This document shows, piece by piece, positions 43,501-51,743 of a stretch of 64,000 nt of DNA. Under the pieces are notes generated by a model. That model saw only the letters and a list, made by a program, of their open reading frames with translations, made no database searches and was not told the origin of the DNA. This DNA is from Acidobacteriota bacterium (lineage in GTDB: Bacteria > Acidobacteriota > Terriglobia > Acidiferrales > UBA7541). Within the stretch, counting starts at the first letter, position 1. Every line of letters begins with the position of its first letter. The stretch spans positions 1 through 64,000 of the forward strand of contig QHYI01000143.1 of the NCBI GenBank assembly GCA_003223245.1. Direction: 5' to 3'. The translations under genes and the position numbers were made by a program.

Positions 43501-43615
43501 GCCGTTCGCGATCGTGGTGGTCGCGGGACTGATTTCGCGGCTGTTCCTGGGGTTTTTCGTCAATCCCGTTCTATATGAGGTTGTCGCGCGAGAAGGCGAC
43601 GTTTTGCGGGTGTAG
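40517..43615 (+). CDS. CzcA-type heavy-metal RND pump
   Basis: 1032 aa; SIGAIDFGIIIDGTIVMVENIYRE, VIIAGYLPIYALSGPAGKLFHPMADTMGFALVGALFFTLTFVP. Confidence 0.94.
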   Translation: MIHRMVQFSLQQRFLVLMVTVLIIFAGAISFQRMPVDAYPDLSPPMVELITQWPGHAAEEVERLTTLPLELAMNGTPHLAVMRSISLYGLSDVRLTFEEDVDPYFARQVVFERLSDAQLPTGVTPSMAPLFSPSGLVYRYVLESPDRTPTELHTYESWIIERAYRSVPGVADDSGFGGATMQYHVLLDPVKLYNYHLPVVQVLNALSANNANTGGGFYTQGGQFYYVRGLGLVKTTEDIGEVVVGSSNGVPIRVKDIGHVEIGHAPRLGIFGFQDKYNNDDDAVEGVILMRRGEQTQNVLAGVERKTAELNRQVLPPDVKVRPFYDRSDLVRVTTDTVEGNLLRGMILVLVVLIFFLVSFRAAIITALTIPLALLFAFIFLHLTGEAANLLSIGAIDFGIIIDGTIVMVENIYRELGLRRGQEYNLAEVILAAARDVDRPIFYSVAVIIAGYLPIYALSGPAGKLFHPMADTMGFALVGALFFTLTFVPVLAYSWFKKGVQEKPNRIFDWIRDVYSSRLEWCLHHPKSTILAGALIFGSTLLLVPFIGGEFLPHLDEGALWVRATMPYTISFEEAAKFAPQVRALLNQYPMVTVVGSELGRPDDGTDPTGFFNCEFYVGLKRYNDASWKKGPIRTKDELIADVQKKLETYPGVIFNYTQPAEDAVDEALTGLKSALAVKIFGPDLNVLEKKAVEIRNALDKTPGFTELTVVRELGQPSLIVDADRTKIARYGINVADVEAVVQAAVGGQAATQVIQGEKLFDLIVRMEPQFRSSARQIGDLLVPAPGGQQIPLSELSTIKESSGASFIYRENNSRYIGIQFSIIGRNLEGIVNAGKAAIAKSVSIPEGYTLLWGGEYSELLEAKAQLYVIGPLAVLLIFLILFALYGNFKFPVSIALGVVMTEPVGALIALWLTHTPFSVSSLLGLLALLGVSVETAVILVSYINKLRVDGRSIRDATRDASLLRLRPIMMTALVACLGLLPAALSTGVGSDTQKPFAIVVVAGLISRLFLGFFVNPVLYEVVAREGDVLRV

Positions 43616-43680
43616 CCGGGGATGGGTTTTACCGTTTATCCCGACTCTACGGCAGCACGTTTGTTCAGAAAGGATGCACA

Positions 43681-46323
43681 ATGTTGAAAAGATTTGGTAT
43701 TTACGTGGCTTTTGCACCGGGACTTGTTTTGCTCGTAACCGCGGGGCTTGCTAAGGCGCAACTGGGAAATTCCGGGACGATCGAAGGCGTGGTGAAGGAC
43801 CCTTCGGGCGCGGTGGTCGCCGGCGCCACGGTTGAGATTTCTGATCCGGTGAGCGGCTTCCAGCGCGCGGCGACGACCGACGCGGACGGAAATTTCAAGT
43901 TCACCAACATTCCATTCAATCCCTACCACCTTATCGTGACGGCTCCAGGCTTCGCCCCATTCGTCCAGGATGTGACGGTGCGCTCGGGCGTGCCGGTGAC
44001 GCTGCAGGTTGGTTTGCAGCTCGGCGCGTCCTCTACCAGCGTCACCGTCGAGGCCAGCGGGGGAGACCTTATCGAAACGCAGCCCAGCGCTCACACCGAC
44101 GTCGATACCGGCCTAATCGAGAAGCTTCCGCTCGAGAGCCAATCCTCTTCGGTGAGCTCGCTCGTGACGCTCTCGTCTCCGGGTGTGGTTGCCGATTCCA
44201 ACGGCTTGTTTCATGCCCAAGGGGACCATGCGGAAAGTTCGTTTTCGGTGGACGGGCAGCCCATCACCGACCAGCAAAGCAAGGTCTTCGCGAATCAAAT
44301 TCCCCTCGATTCGATTCAATCGCTCGAAGTGGTGTCCGGCGGGCCGCCCGCCGAATATGGCGACAAAACCAGTCTGGTCATCAAAGTAACCACGAAATCA
44401 GGCCTCGGCGTGAGCAAACCTACCGGAGAAATCGCGTCTTCTTATGGCAGCTTCGGCTCCGTCACCAGCGGTTTTCAGCTTTCCTACGGCGGACAGAAGT
44501 GGGGCAACTTCATCGCGGCAAACGGCATGAATACCAGCCGCTTCTTGGACCCACCCGAATTTCACGCTATTCACGACAGAGGTAACGAGGAAAATCTATT
44601 CGACCACGTGGATTTCAACGTCACCGGCGCGGATTCGATTCACAGCAATTTTCAGTACACGCGCTCCTGGTTCCAGACGCCAAACACGCTTGACAACTTG
44701 AACGCGGGCGCGAGCGATCCAGTGACGGGCCGGCCTCTCCCAGCCGCCGACCAGCGCGCGCGCATCAACACTTTCAATGTCGCCCCAGTGTGGACGCGTT
44801 TGATTAGCACTACCACGCTCTTCACTTTAGGAGCTTTTGTTCGCCACGACCATTTCAATTACTACCCCAGCGGAAACCCTTTCGCCGACGCCACCGGGTT
44901 CATTCCCGCCGGCTCTTCCGCAACCGTGAACCAAGACCGCATGCTAACCAATGCGGGACTTCGAACTGACGTGTCTTATGTGAAGGGAATTCACAACGTC
45001 AAGGCCGGGGCCACTTTCCAGCACACCTTTTTGACCGAAAACTTCAATTTCGGAATCACCGACCCCAACTTTCTTCCTTCGCAAATGGACGCGAACGGCA
45101 ATCCTTGCTTCAATCCCTTCATCAATCAACCCATCGACGCGCCCTGCACGCAGCTGTTTCCTTTCGACCTGACGCGCGGCGGAAATCTTTTCCCGTTCCA
45201 CGGACATGCCGATGTCAAGGAGTTTGCTGCTTATCTGCAAGATGCCATCACGCTAGGACGCTGGTCCTTCAACGTGGGCGCGCGCGCCGACGTGTATCGA
45301 GGAATCGTTCACGATTGGCAGCCGGAGCCGCGCGTCGGCATTGCCTACAACATCAAGAAGACCAACACCGTGCTTCGCATTTCCTATTCGCGTGTGCTGG
45401 AAACTCCTTTCAACGAGAACTTGATTGTGTCGAGTCTTGGCGCCTCCAAGCCGGTGATCGTCGACGTTATTGGCGGCACAAGTCTCCTCTCGCCGATTCG
45501 TTCCGGCCAGCGCAACCAGTTCAACGCCGGCTTCCAGCAGGCCTTTGGAAAGTACCTCGTCGTGGATGCCGACTATCTGTGGAAGTACACGCACAACGCT
45601 TTCGACTTCAGCGCCTTCGCCAACACCCCGATCTTCTTTCCGATTGCCTGGCATCACTCCAAGATCGATGGGCCGTCGGTGCGCGTGAGCATGCCGAATT
45701 ATCATGGCCTAACGGCGTTTGCGGTTCTCGCGCATGTTCGGGCTCGCTACTTCCCGCCGCAAGTCGGGGGACTCGGTGCTACCGTGAGCGGCGGCCAAGT
45801 CTTCCGCATCGACCACGATCAAAACTTCAATCAAACCACCCATTTGCAATATCAACCTTGGAAAAGAATGCCGTGGCTCGGCTTCAACTGGCGCTACGAC
45901 AGCGGCTTGGTGGCCAGTTCACCCCTGGTAGCGGATTTTCCCACCGCGGTCGCTTCTCTTGACGGCGATCAACAAGCCGCCATTGGCCTGTTCTGTGGGA
46001 ACGACGTGGCGACTCGCGCGGCCCCGCTCACTCCGGCGATTTGCTCGGGACAAACACCGTTTGGCGCCAAGTTGTTGACCCTTCCCGCACCTGGAACGAA
46101 CAACGCGGACCGCAACCCGTCTCGCGTTGCTCCGCGCAATTTGTTTGACGCCAGCGTTGGCGACGACGACCTGTTTCACAACGACCGCTACAAGTGGAGT
46201 TTGCGCCTGACGGCTGTCAACCTGACCAACAAAACCGCGCTTTACAACTTTCTGTCGACCTTCAGCGGTACGCACTTTGTCAGTCCGAGGGCCTACACCG
46301 CGGAGTTGGGGTTTCACTTTTAG
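43681..46323 (+). CDS. TonB-dependent receptor with N-terminal carboxypeptidase-regulatory-like domain
   Basis: GTIEGVVKDPSGAVVAGATVEISDP, plug-like SVDGQPITDQQSKVFANQIPLDSIQSLEVVSGGPPAEYGDKTSLVIKVTTKSG, C-terminal beta strand YTAELGFHF. Confidence 0.9.
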   Translation: MLKRFGIYVAFAPGLVLLVTAGLAKAQLGNSGTIEGVVKDPSGAVVAGATVEISDPVSGFQRAATTDADGNFKFTNIPFNPYHLIVTAPGFAPFVQDVTVRSGVPVTLQVGLQLGASSTSVTVEASGGDLIETQPSAHTDVDTGLIEKLPLESQSSSVSSLVTLSSPGVVADSNGLFHAQGDHAESSFSVDGQPITDQQSKVFANQIPLDSIQSLEVVSGGPPAEYGDKTSLVIKVTTKSGLGVSKPTGEIASSYGSFGSVTSGFQLSYGGQKWGNFIAANGMNTSRFLDPPEFHAIHDRGNEENLFDHVDFNVTGADSIHSNFQYTRSWFQTPNTLDNLNAGASDPVTGRPLPAADQRARINTFNVAPVWTRLISTTTLFTLGAFVRHDHFNYYPSGNPFADATGFIPAGSSATVNQDRMLTNAGLRTDVSYVKGIHNVKAGATFQHTFLTENFNFGITDPNFLPSQMDANGNPCFNPFINQPIDAPCTQLFPFDLTRGGNLFPFHGHADVKEFAAYLQDAITLGRWSFNVGARADVYRGIVHDWQPEPRVGIAYNIKKTNTVLRISYSRVLETPFNENLIVSSLGASKPVIVDVIGGTSLLSPIRSGQRNQFNAGFQQAFGKYLVVDADYLWKYTHNAFDFSAFANTPIFFPIAWHHSKIDGPSVRVSMPNYHGLTAFAVLAHVRARYFPPQVGGLGATVSGGQVFRIDHDQNFNQTTHLQYQPWKRMPWLGFNWRYDSGLVASSPLVADFPTAVASLDGDQQAAIGLFCGNDVATRAAPLTPAICSGQTPFGAKLLTLPAPGTNNADRNPSRVAPRNLFDASVGDDDLFHNDRYKWSLRLTAVNLTNKTALYNFLSTFSGTHFVSPRAYTAELGFHF

Positions 46324-46344
46324 AGCCGTCCTAGCGGCCGGAAA

Positions 46345-46914
46345 TTATTTTGGAGCGGGCTGCGCGGTGGGCGGGAGAATGCCGTTCAGGCGCAGGTACA
46401 CTGCTTGCGCGCCATAATGATCGTACCAGTCGTCGCTCAACATGATGAGCACGGCGGCGCGCGAGAACGGCCGATTGCCGAAAAGCATCATCTGATCGCC
46501 CAGCTTCGAATCATCCACCTTGTCGAGCGAGGTCGTGCAAAATTCAAAAGAAGCCTTCAGCGCCGCCACGAGTTTGTCCTTGGGATCAGTATCCGCGAGC
46601 TTTACGTCCGGTGCCGGTGTGTCTGAGATTTTGGAGCACAGATTGTTATTCGACTGCGCAATGTGCATTACCAGGTGGCCGAAAGAATTCATCTCCGGCG
46701 TGGGCTTGAAGTTGTATTTGTCTGCGGGCATGGCCTCGGCGGCAGCGACCATGTTTTTCGAATAGCGCGGCAGTTGCGCTTTCACGGCGCTGCTGACGGG
46801 ATTGGCCACTGGCAGAAGGTTGGGGGCCGCCGCCCCGCTGGCAGGGTGCTGGGCTTGAGAATTTGCAGCTGCCCACACCGCCGCAACCGCGACCAAAAGA
46901 AGTCTTTTGAGCAT
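46345..46914 (-). CDS. DinB-family protein with signal peptide
   Basis: MPADKYNFKPTPEMNSFGHLVMHIAQSNNNLC and NGILPPTAQPAPK. Confidence 0.75.
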   Translation of the reverse strand: MLKRLLLVAVAAVWAAANSQAQHPASGAAAPNLLPVANPVSSAVKAQLPRYSKNMVAAAEAMPADKYNFKPTPEMNSFGHLVMHIAQSNNNLCSKISDTPAPDVKLADTDPKDKLVAALKASFEFCTTSLDKVDDSKLGDQMMLFGNRPFSRAAVLIMLSDDWYDHYGAQAVYLRLNGILPPTAQPAPK

Positions 46915-47067
46915 GAGTTTTTGTCCTCCCCTCTTCATTTTCGCGCTTGAAAGCATACTCTGTGCCAGAGGTCCCCAAAAGTCATTTCTCGGAAGTTGGG
47001 CTGTGTGGCTATGGTGCGGTCGAGATGGGTTCGGTCTCGCGGAAAAAGTAGCTCGCAGAAACAAGTT

Positions 47068-47102
47068 GGGCAGCCGGTACGCTCTTCGCGCGGCGGCTGC
47101 CC
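47068..47102 (-). terminator. Hairpin downstream of the Lys/Glu-rich ORF
   Basis: GGGCAGCCG ... CGGCTGCCC inverted repeat; no strong T tract. Confidence 0.35.
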
Positions 47103-47129
47103 GGAACCACAACACAAAAAAAGAATCCG

Positions 47130-47327
47130 TTAGCTGGGCTTCTTTTCTTCCTCCTTTTTCTCTTTCTTTTCGGCCTTTTTCTTCGTGCTCCTCTTCTTCA
47201 TTTCCTTCTTCTTGGTGGTCTCCTGCTTCGCTGCATCGTCCTTCTTCTCGGTCTCCTGCGCGTAAGCCGCGCCGGAAACACACAGGAACGTTGCGAGCGT
47301 GAGAGCGCCTAGCAGCTTCTTCAACAT
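47130..47327 (-). CDS. Small exported Lys/Glu-rich protein
   Basis: MLKKLLGALTLATFLCVSGAAYAQ signal peptide then KKKEMKKRSTKKKAEKKEKKEEEKKPS. Confidence 0.5.
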   Translation of the reverse strand: MLKKLLGALTLATFLCVSGAAYAQETEKKDDAAKQETTKKKEMKKRSTKKKAEKKEKKEEEKKPS

Positions 47328-47621
47328 ACTTCCTCCTCTGCAATCAGTGTTCAGATGTGAAGTGCAATCCCGACTGGGAAGAACTGCCCCACGGAGGGAA
47401 GACATTCATCCCCCCCGTTTTCCGGCGCTGAAAAGGCTACCCCCCACTCCAGCGCCAGAAACGAAGACTAACACCGGAATTCAGTTAGGGCAAGGGAACG
47501 TTAAACTTGACCGTGTAACTCGAGCAACGAACACCGTATATTGCCTTCTCTGGAGTTTCGCTCCTTCTCTGTTCCCATTTGTTTTATGCTGTGCCGTTTG
47601 AATTTTTTCTGGAGGTCCGCC

Positions 47622-50600
47622 GTGATTCGCTGGTTTGGCGTTTTTCCGCTTGCGCTTGTCGCCGTGTTTGCTTTGATTCCCTGCCATCCCGCCGCGGCGC
47701 AGCAGATTTCCGAATCCACTTACCAGGAAATGCGCTGGCGCATGATCGGCCCCACGCGCGGCGGCCGGACCCGCGCAGCTTGCGGCGTGCCGAGCGAGCC
47801 CAATGTGTTTTACATGGGCGCGGTCAACGGCGGCGTCTGGAAGTCGGACGATTACGGCCGCACGTGGAATCCCATCTTTGACGGTGAACCTACGCAATCG
47901 ATCGGAGCCATTGCCGTGGCGCCTTCCGATCCCAACATTATTTATGTCGGGAGCGGCGAAGGTTTGGCGCGGCCCGATCTTTCCGTGGGCGACGGCGTTT
48001 ACAAATCCAGCGACGCCGGAAAAACCTGGACGCATCTTGGCTTAGAAGATTCGCAGGGCATTCCGGCGCTCGCCGTTGATCCCCGCAACCCCAATCGCGT
48101 TTTCGCCGCAGCGCTTGGGCATCCGTATGGCGCGAATGAAGAGCGCGGCATCTATCTTTCGACCGATGGCGGGCAAAATTGGCAGAAAGTTCTTTCGAAG
48201 GGCGCTGATGTCGGCGGATCGGATGTTGAAATCGATCCTTCGAATCCCGACATCGTCTACGCTTCGCTGTGGGAGGTGCGGCTGGGTCCTTGGGAAGACG
48301 GCAATCAATACAGCGGCAGCGGTGGCGGGCTTTTCAAATCCATCGACGGCGGGAAAACCTGGCGGGCGCTCGCCAACGGTTTGCCGAAAGGCATTATTCA
48401 AGTGGATGTGGCCGTTGCGGCAAGCCAGCCAAGCCGCCTTTACGCCTCCGTAGCCACTACCGAGCCGAGCGTCGGGATTTACCGCTCCGATGACGCTGGA
48501 GAAAACTGGACGCGCATCACCACCGATCCGCGGCCGGCATTGCGCATCGGAGGCGGCGATCTGCCCGTGCCGCGCGTTGATCCGAAAAATCCGGACGTGG
48601 TTTACAGCGCCAGCATTGTGACGATGCGTTCGACCGATGGCGGCAAGACTTGGACGAGCCTCCGCGGCGCGCCGGGCGGCGATGATTATCAAAATCTTTG
48701 GATCAATCCGAATTTTCCCAACATTATTCTGCTGGTCAGCGACCAGGGCGCGCTTGTCAGCGTCAACTCCGGACAGACGTGGAGTTCCTGGTACAACCAG
48801 CCCACAGGCCAGCTCTATCACGTGGCTACTACGAATTCCTTCCCTTACTTGGTGTGCAGCGGGCAGCAGGACAGCGGCTCGGTATGTGTTTCAAGCCGCG
48901 GCAAAGACGGCGAGATCACGTTTCGCGACTGGCATCCCGTGGGCATCATTGAGTACGGTTATGCCGCGCCCGATCCGCTCCATCCGGACATTGTTTATGG
49001 CGCGGGCCGGCGAGAAGTTTCCAAATATTCCATTTCCACAGGAGAGTTCCTGAACGTTACGCCTGTTCCCGCAGCTGATCCCAAAGTGCGCGCCGACCGC
49101 ACGCAGCCGTGTCTTTTTTCGCCGGTTGATCCTCACATCCTCTACACGACTACGAATTTCCTTTATAAGACCAGCGATGGCGGACAAACGTGGCAGACGA
49201 TGAGTCCTGATCTGGCGCGTGAGCATGGGTCGATTCCGGCGAGCCTTGGCGACAAAGCAGCCCAGGATTCCAACGCCAAAAAAATTCGCGGGGTCATCTA
49301 CGCGCTGGCCCCTTCGTTCAAGAACGTAAACACCATCTGGGCGGGCACGGACGATGGCTTGCTCTGGGTCACACGCGACGGCGGCGCGAACTGGAAAAAC
49401 ATTACGCCGCCGGACATCATTCCCTGGAGCAAAGTCACGCAGCTTGCCGCTTCGCATTTCGATGACCAGACCGCTTACGCTTCCGTTAGCCGTTTTCGCA
49501 TCGACGATCTCCGCCCTTACATTTATCGCACGCACGACGGCGGGAAGAGCTGGCAGCCGATCACGACCGGGCTGCCTGATAACGCGCCGGTCAATAGTGT
49601 GCGAGAAGATCCCGTGCGCAAGGGCCTGCTTTTTGCGGCTACCGAAACGAGCGTATGGGTCTCGTTCGATGATGGCGACCACTGGCAATCGCTGCAGCTC
49701 AATCTCCCGCACACTTCCATGCGCGACCTGTGGATTCACGATGACGATTTGATTGTGGCTACCCACGGGCGTTCGTTCTGGGTTCAGGACGACATTTCGC
49801 CGTTGCGGCAGGTCAGCGAATCCATGGCCAAAGCCGATGTGCATCTTTTCAAGCCGGCGGTCACTTATCGCCTACGGCGCGATACCAATACGGACACGCC
49901 CATTCCGCCCGACGAGCCCACGGCGCAGAATCCCCCCGTTGGCGCAATGATTGATTATTTCCTTCTGCAGCCTACGACTTCTCCTGCCCTGCTAGAAATT
50001 CTCGACAGCCAAGGCAAGGTGGTCCGCAAATTTTCGAGCGAAGACAAACCCGAGCCTACCCCGGAAGAGCTCGCCAAAGAGTTGATCCCGCGCTATTGGA
50101 TTGCCATCCCCAAGATACTCTCTACTGCCGCGGGGATGCACCGCTGGGTGTGGGACCTGCGCTATCCTTCGCCGCGAGCTACGCGCACGGAATATCCGAT
50201 CTCGGCCGTTCCCGGCGACACGCCGCGGTCGCCCGAGGGCCCAATGGCCGTTCCGGGGCAATACACCGTCCGCCTCACCGTTACTGGACAAACCTTCAGC
50301 GAGCCCCTCGTCGTAAAGATGGATCCTCGCGTGGAAGCCTCTCGGGAAGATCTGGCGCTGGAATTCCAGAAAGAGCAGCTTCTGGCGAGAATGATGACGC
50401 AAAACACGGAGGCGATCACCGAAGCTCGCGGCCTGCGCGAGCAGCTTCAGAAGCTGACTGGCAAGAGCCCGGCAGAGGCAACGGGTAGAAACCCTGCGAA
50501 CCTATCCTGGGAGAAAATCTCCGGCCCCCTTGCTGAGGCGGTCGCAAGCTTCGACAAGAAACTGATGGCCATCCTCGGTGGCGGGGGAGGCGCTGGAGGC

Positions 50601-50885
50601 TTTGGGGCGGCGGCTTCGCCTTCATCGACGCTGAGCCGCACGGGAGCCATGATCGGCGCGCTCTATGGCGAAATTGACCGCGCCGACGCGGCTCCTACGG
50701 AGGCCCAGATTGCCGCCATCGACACGGCGGAAAGGGATTTCTCCGCTACCCTCAAGCTCTGGAAAGACTTCCAGGCCAGGGACCTCCCCGCCCTTAACCG
50801 ACAGCTGAAGTCGGCTGGCGTTGCCGAACTCCAACTGGCCACCCCTCCACCCCCCTCAGGAGACGACGGCGGACAGGTCGAATGA
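47622..50885 (+). CDS. VPS10/sortilin-like BNR-repeat secreted protein (GTG start)
   Basis: WRMIGPTRGGRTRAACGVPSEPNVFYMGAVNGGVWKSDDYGRTWNPIF, repeated SxDxGxxW motifs; RBS tggagg. Confidence 0.86.
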   Translation: MIRWFGVFPLALVAVFALIPCHPAAAQQISESTYQEMRWRMIGPTRGGRTRAACGVPSEPNVFYMGAVNGGVWKSDDYGRTWNPIFDGEPTQSIGAIAVAPSDPNIIYVGSGEGLARPDLSVGDGVYKSSDAGKTWTHLGLEDSQGIPALAVDPRNPNRVFAAALGHPYGANEERGIYLSTDGGQNWQKVLSKGADVGGSDVEIDPSNPDIVYASLWEVRLGPWEDGNQYSGSGGGLFKSIDGGKTWRALANGLPKGIIQVDVAVAASQPSRLYASVATTEPSVGIYRSDDAGENWTRITTDPRPALRIGGGDLPVPRVDPKNPDVVYSASIVTMRSTDGGKTWTSLRGAPGGDDYQNLWINPNFPNIILLVSDQGALVSVNSGQTWSSWYNQPTGQLYHVATTNSFPYLVCSGQQDSGSVCVSSRGKDGEITFRDWHPVGIIEYGYAAPDPLHPDIVYGAGRREVSKYSISTGEFLNVTPVPAADPKVRADRTQPCLFSPVDPHILYTTTNFLYKTSDGGQTWQTMSPDLAREHGSIPASLGDKAAQDSNAKKIRGVIYALAPSFKNVNTIWAGTDDGLLWVTRDGGANWKNITPPDIIPWSKVTQLAASHFDDQTAYASVSRFRIDDLRPYIYRTHDGGKSWQPITTGLPDNAPVNSVREDPVRKGLLFAATETSVWVSFDDGDHWQSLQLNLPHTSMRDLWIHDDDLIVATHGRSFWVQDDISPLRQVSESMAKADVHLFKPAVTYRLRRDTNTDTPIPPDEPTAQNPPVGAMIDYFLLQPTTSPALLEILDSQGKVVRKFSSEDKPEPTPEELAKELIPRYWIAIPKILSTAAGMHRWVWDLRYPSPRATRTEYPISAVPGDTPRSPEGPMAVPGQYTVRLTVTGQTFSEPLVVKMDPRVEASREDLALEFQKEQLLARMMTQNTEAITEARGLREQLQKLTGKSPAEATGRNPANLSWEKISGPLAEAVASFDKKLMAILGGGGGAGGFGAAASPSSTLSRTGAMIGALYGEIDRADAAPTEAQIAAIDTAERDFSATLKLWKDFQARDLPALNRQLKSAGVAELQLATPPPPSGDDGGQVE

Positions 50886-51144
50886 GTCCGGCCTCAAAGG
50901 GCTGCTGATAAAGAGTCTTTCAGGACAGGGAGGGCCGAGGCACCGCTCATTTGCAAAATCCGCTGGCCATGAGGCCAGAAAAGTGCTATAGGAGCTACAC
51001 CGTAAACCCACATCCAAGTTAGGGTTTATCCCTGCTTGTTGCAGCCCATGGTGGGATGATACGGAAGATAGGAAGCAGCAAGACCGGCAGAAAATCCAAA
51101 AGGAGCCCTATAGCCTGGAGCCTCCTGGCCCCACGGAGACCACG

Positions 51145-51702
51145 GTGTCTCGGAAAGACGCGCTCTGGATTGCAGGGTCTGCAGGAGTAACGCTTCTGGC
51201 GTTGACGTTTCTCCTGAATACTAGAGTTTTGTTCAAGGGCTTGCTTAAGGGACAGCCGCGAACGTGGAACCGAGGCACGGTCAGCGCGGGATATGTTGGA
51301 AGCCAGCTCCGAGAAATCGACAAAACGCATTCTTCCCTCATTATTTCCTACGATCTGGAGAACGACACGGATTCCGACTATCGGTTAGCCGATGGTCCCG
51401 GTGTGGTTATTTTGAGCAAGCTGAAATCCGACGGCAGCTATAGCCAGGAGCAACCGATACGGCTCGCCTATCCCGTGTTTTTGCCGGCAAGGCAGCACGC
51501 GCGGTTGGCCGTCGAAATTACCCAGCCGTTTGACTGGCCCGGGGAAGAGGACTCTGGGTACCTCGACAGGATGAGAAATTTTGTGAAGCAGCGGCTGGAA
51601 AACGTGGGGGAGTTTGTTCTCTTCGATCAGACGAACCACTGGCAACTCGAGCTCCCGAGCGGCTGGGAACAGCTTCAGGACATGTCCCAAGCGAGCGATT
51701 GA
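51145..51702 (+). CDS. Hypothetical membrane-anchored protein (GTG start)
   Basis: N-terminal TM, then a soluble domain. Confidence 0.55.
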   Translation: MSRKDALWIAGSAGVTLLALTFLLNTRVLFKGLLKGQPRTWNRGTVSAGYVGSQLREIDKTHSSLIISYDLENDTDSDYRLADGPGVVILSKLKSDGSYSQEQPIRLAYPVFLPARQHARLAVEITQPFDWPGEEDSGYLDRMRNFVKQRLENVGEFVLFDQTNHWQLELPSGWEQLQDMSQASD

Positions 51703-51743
51703 TGCGGCGCACGAAAATCAGAAACCAAGCAGAGTGCTGAGCC

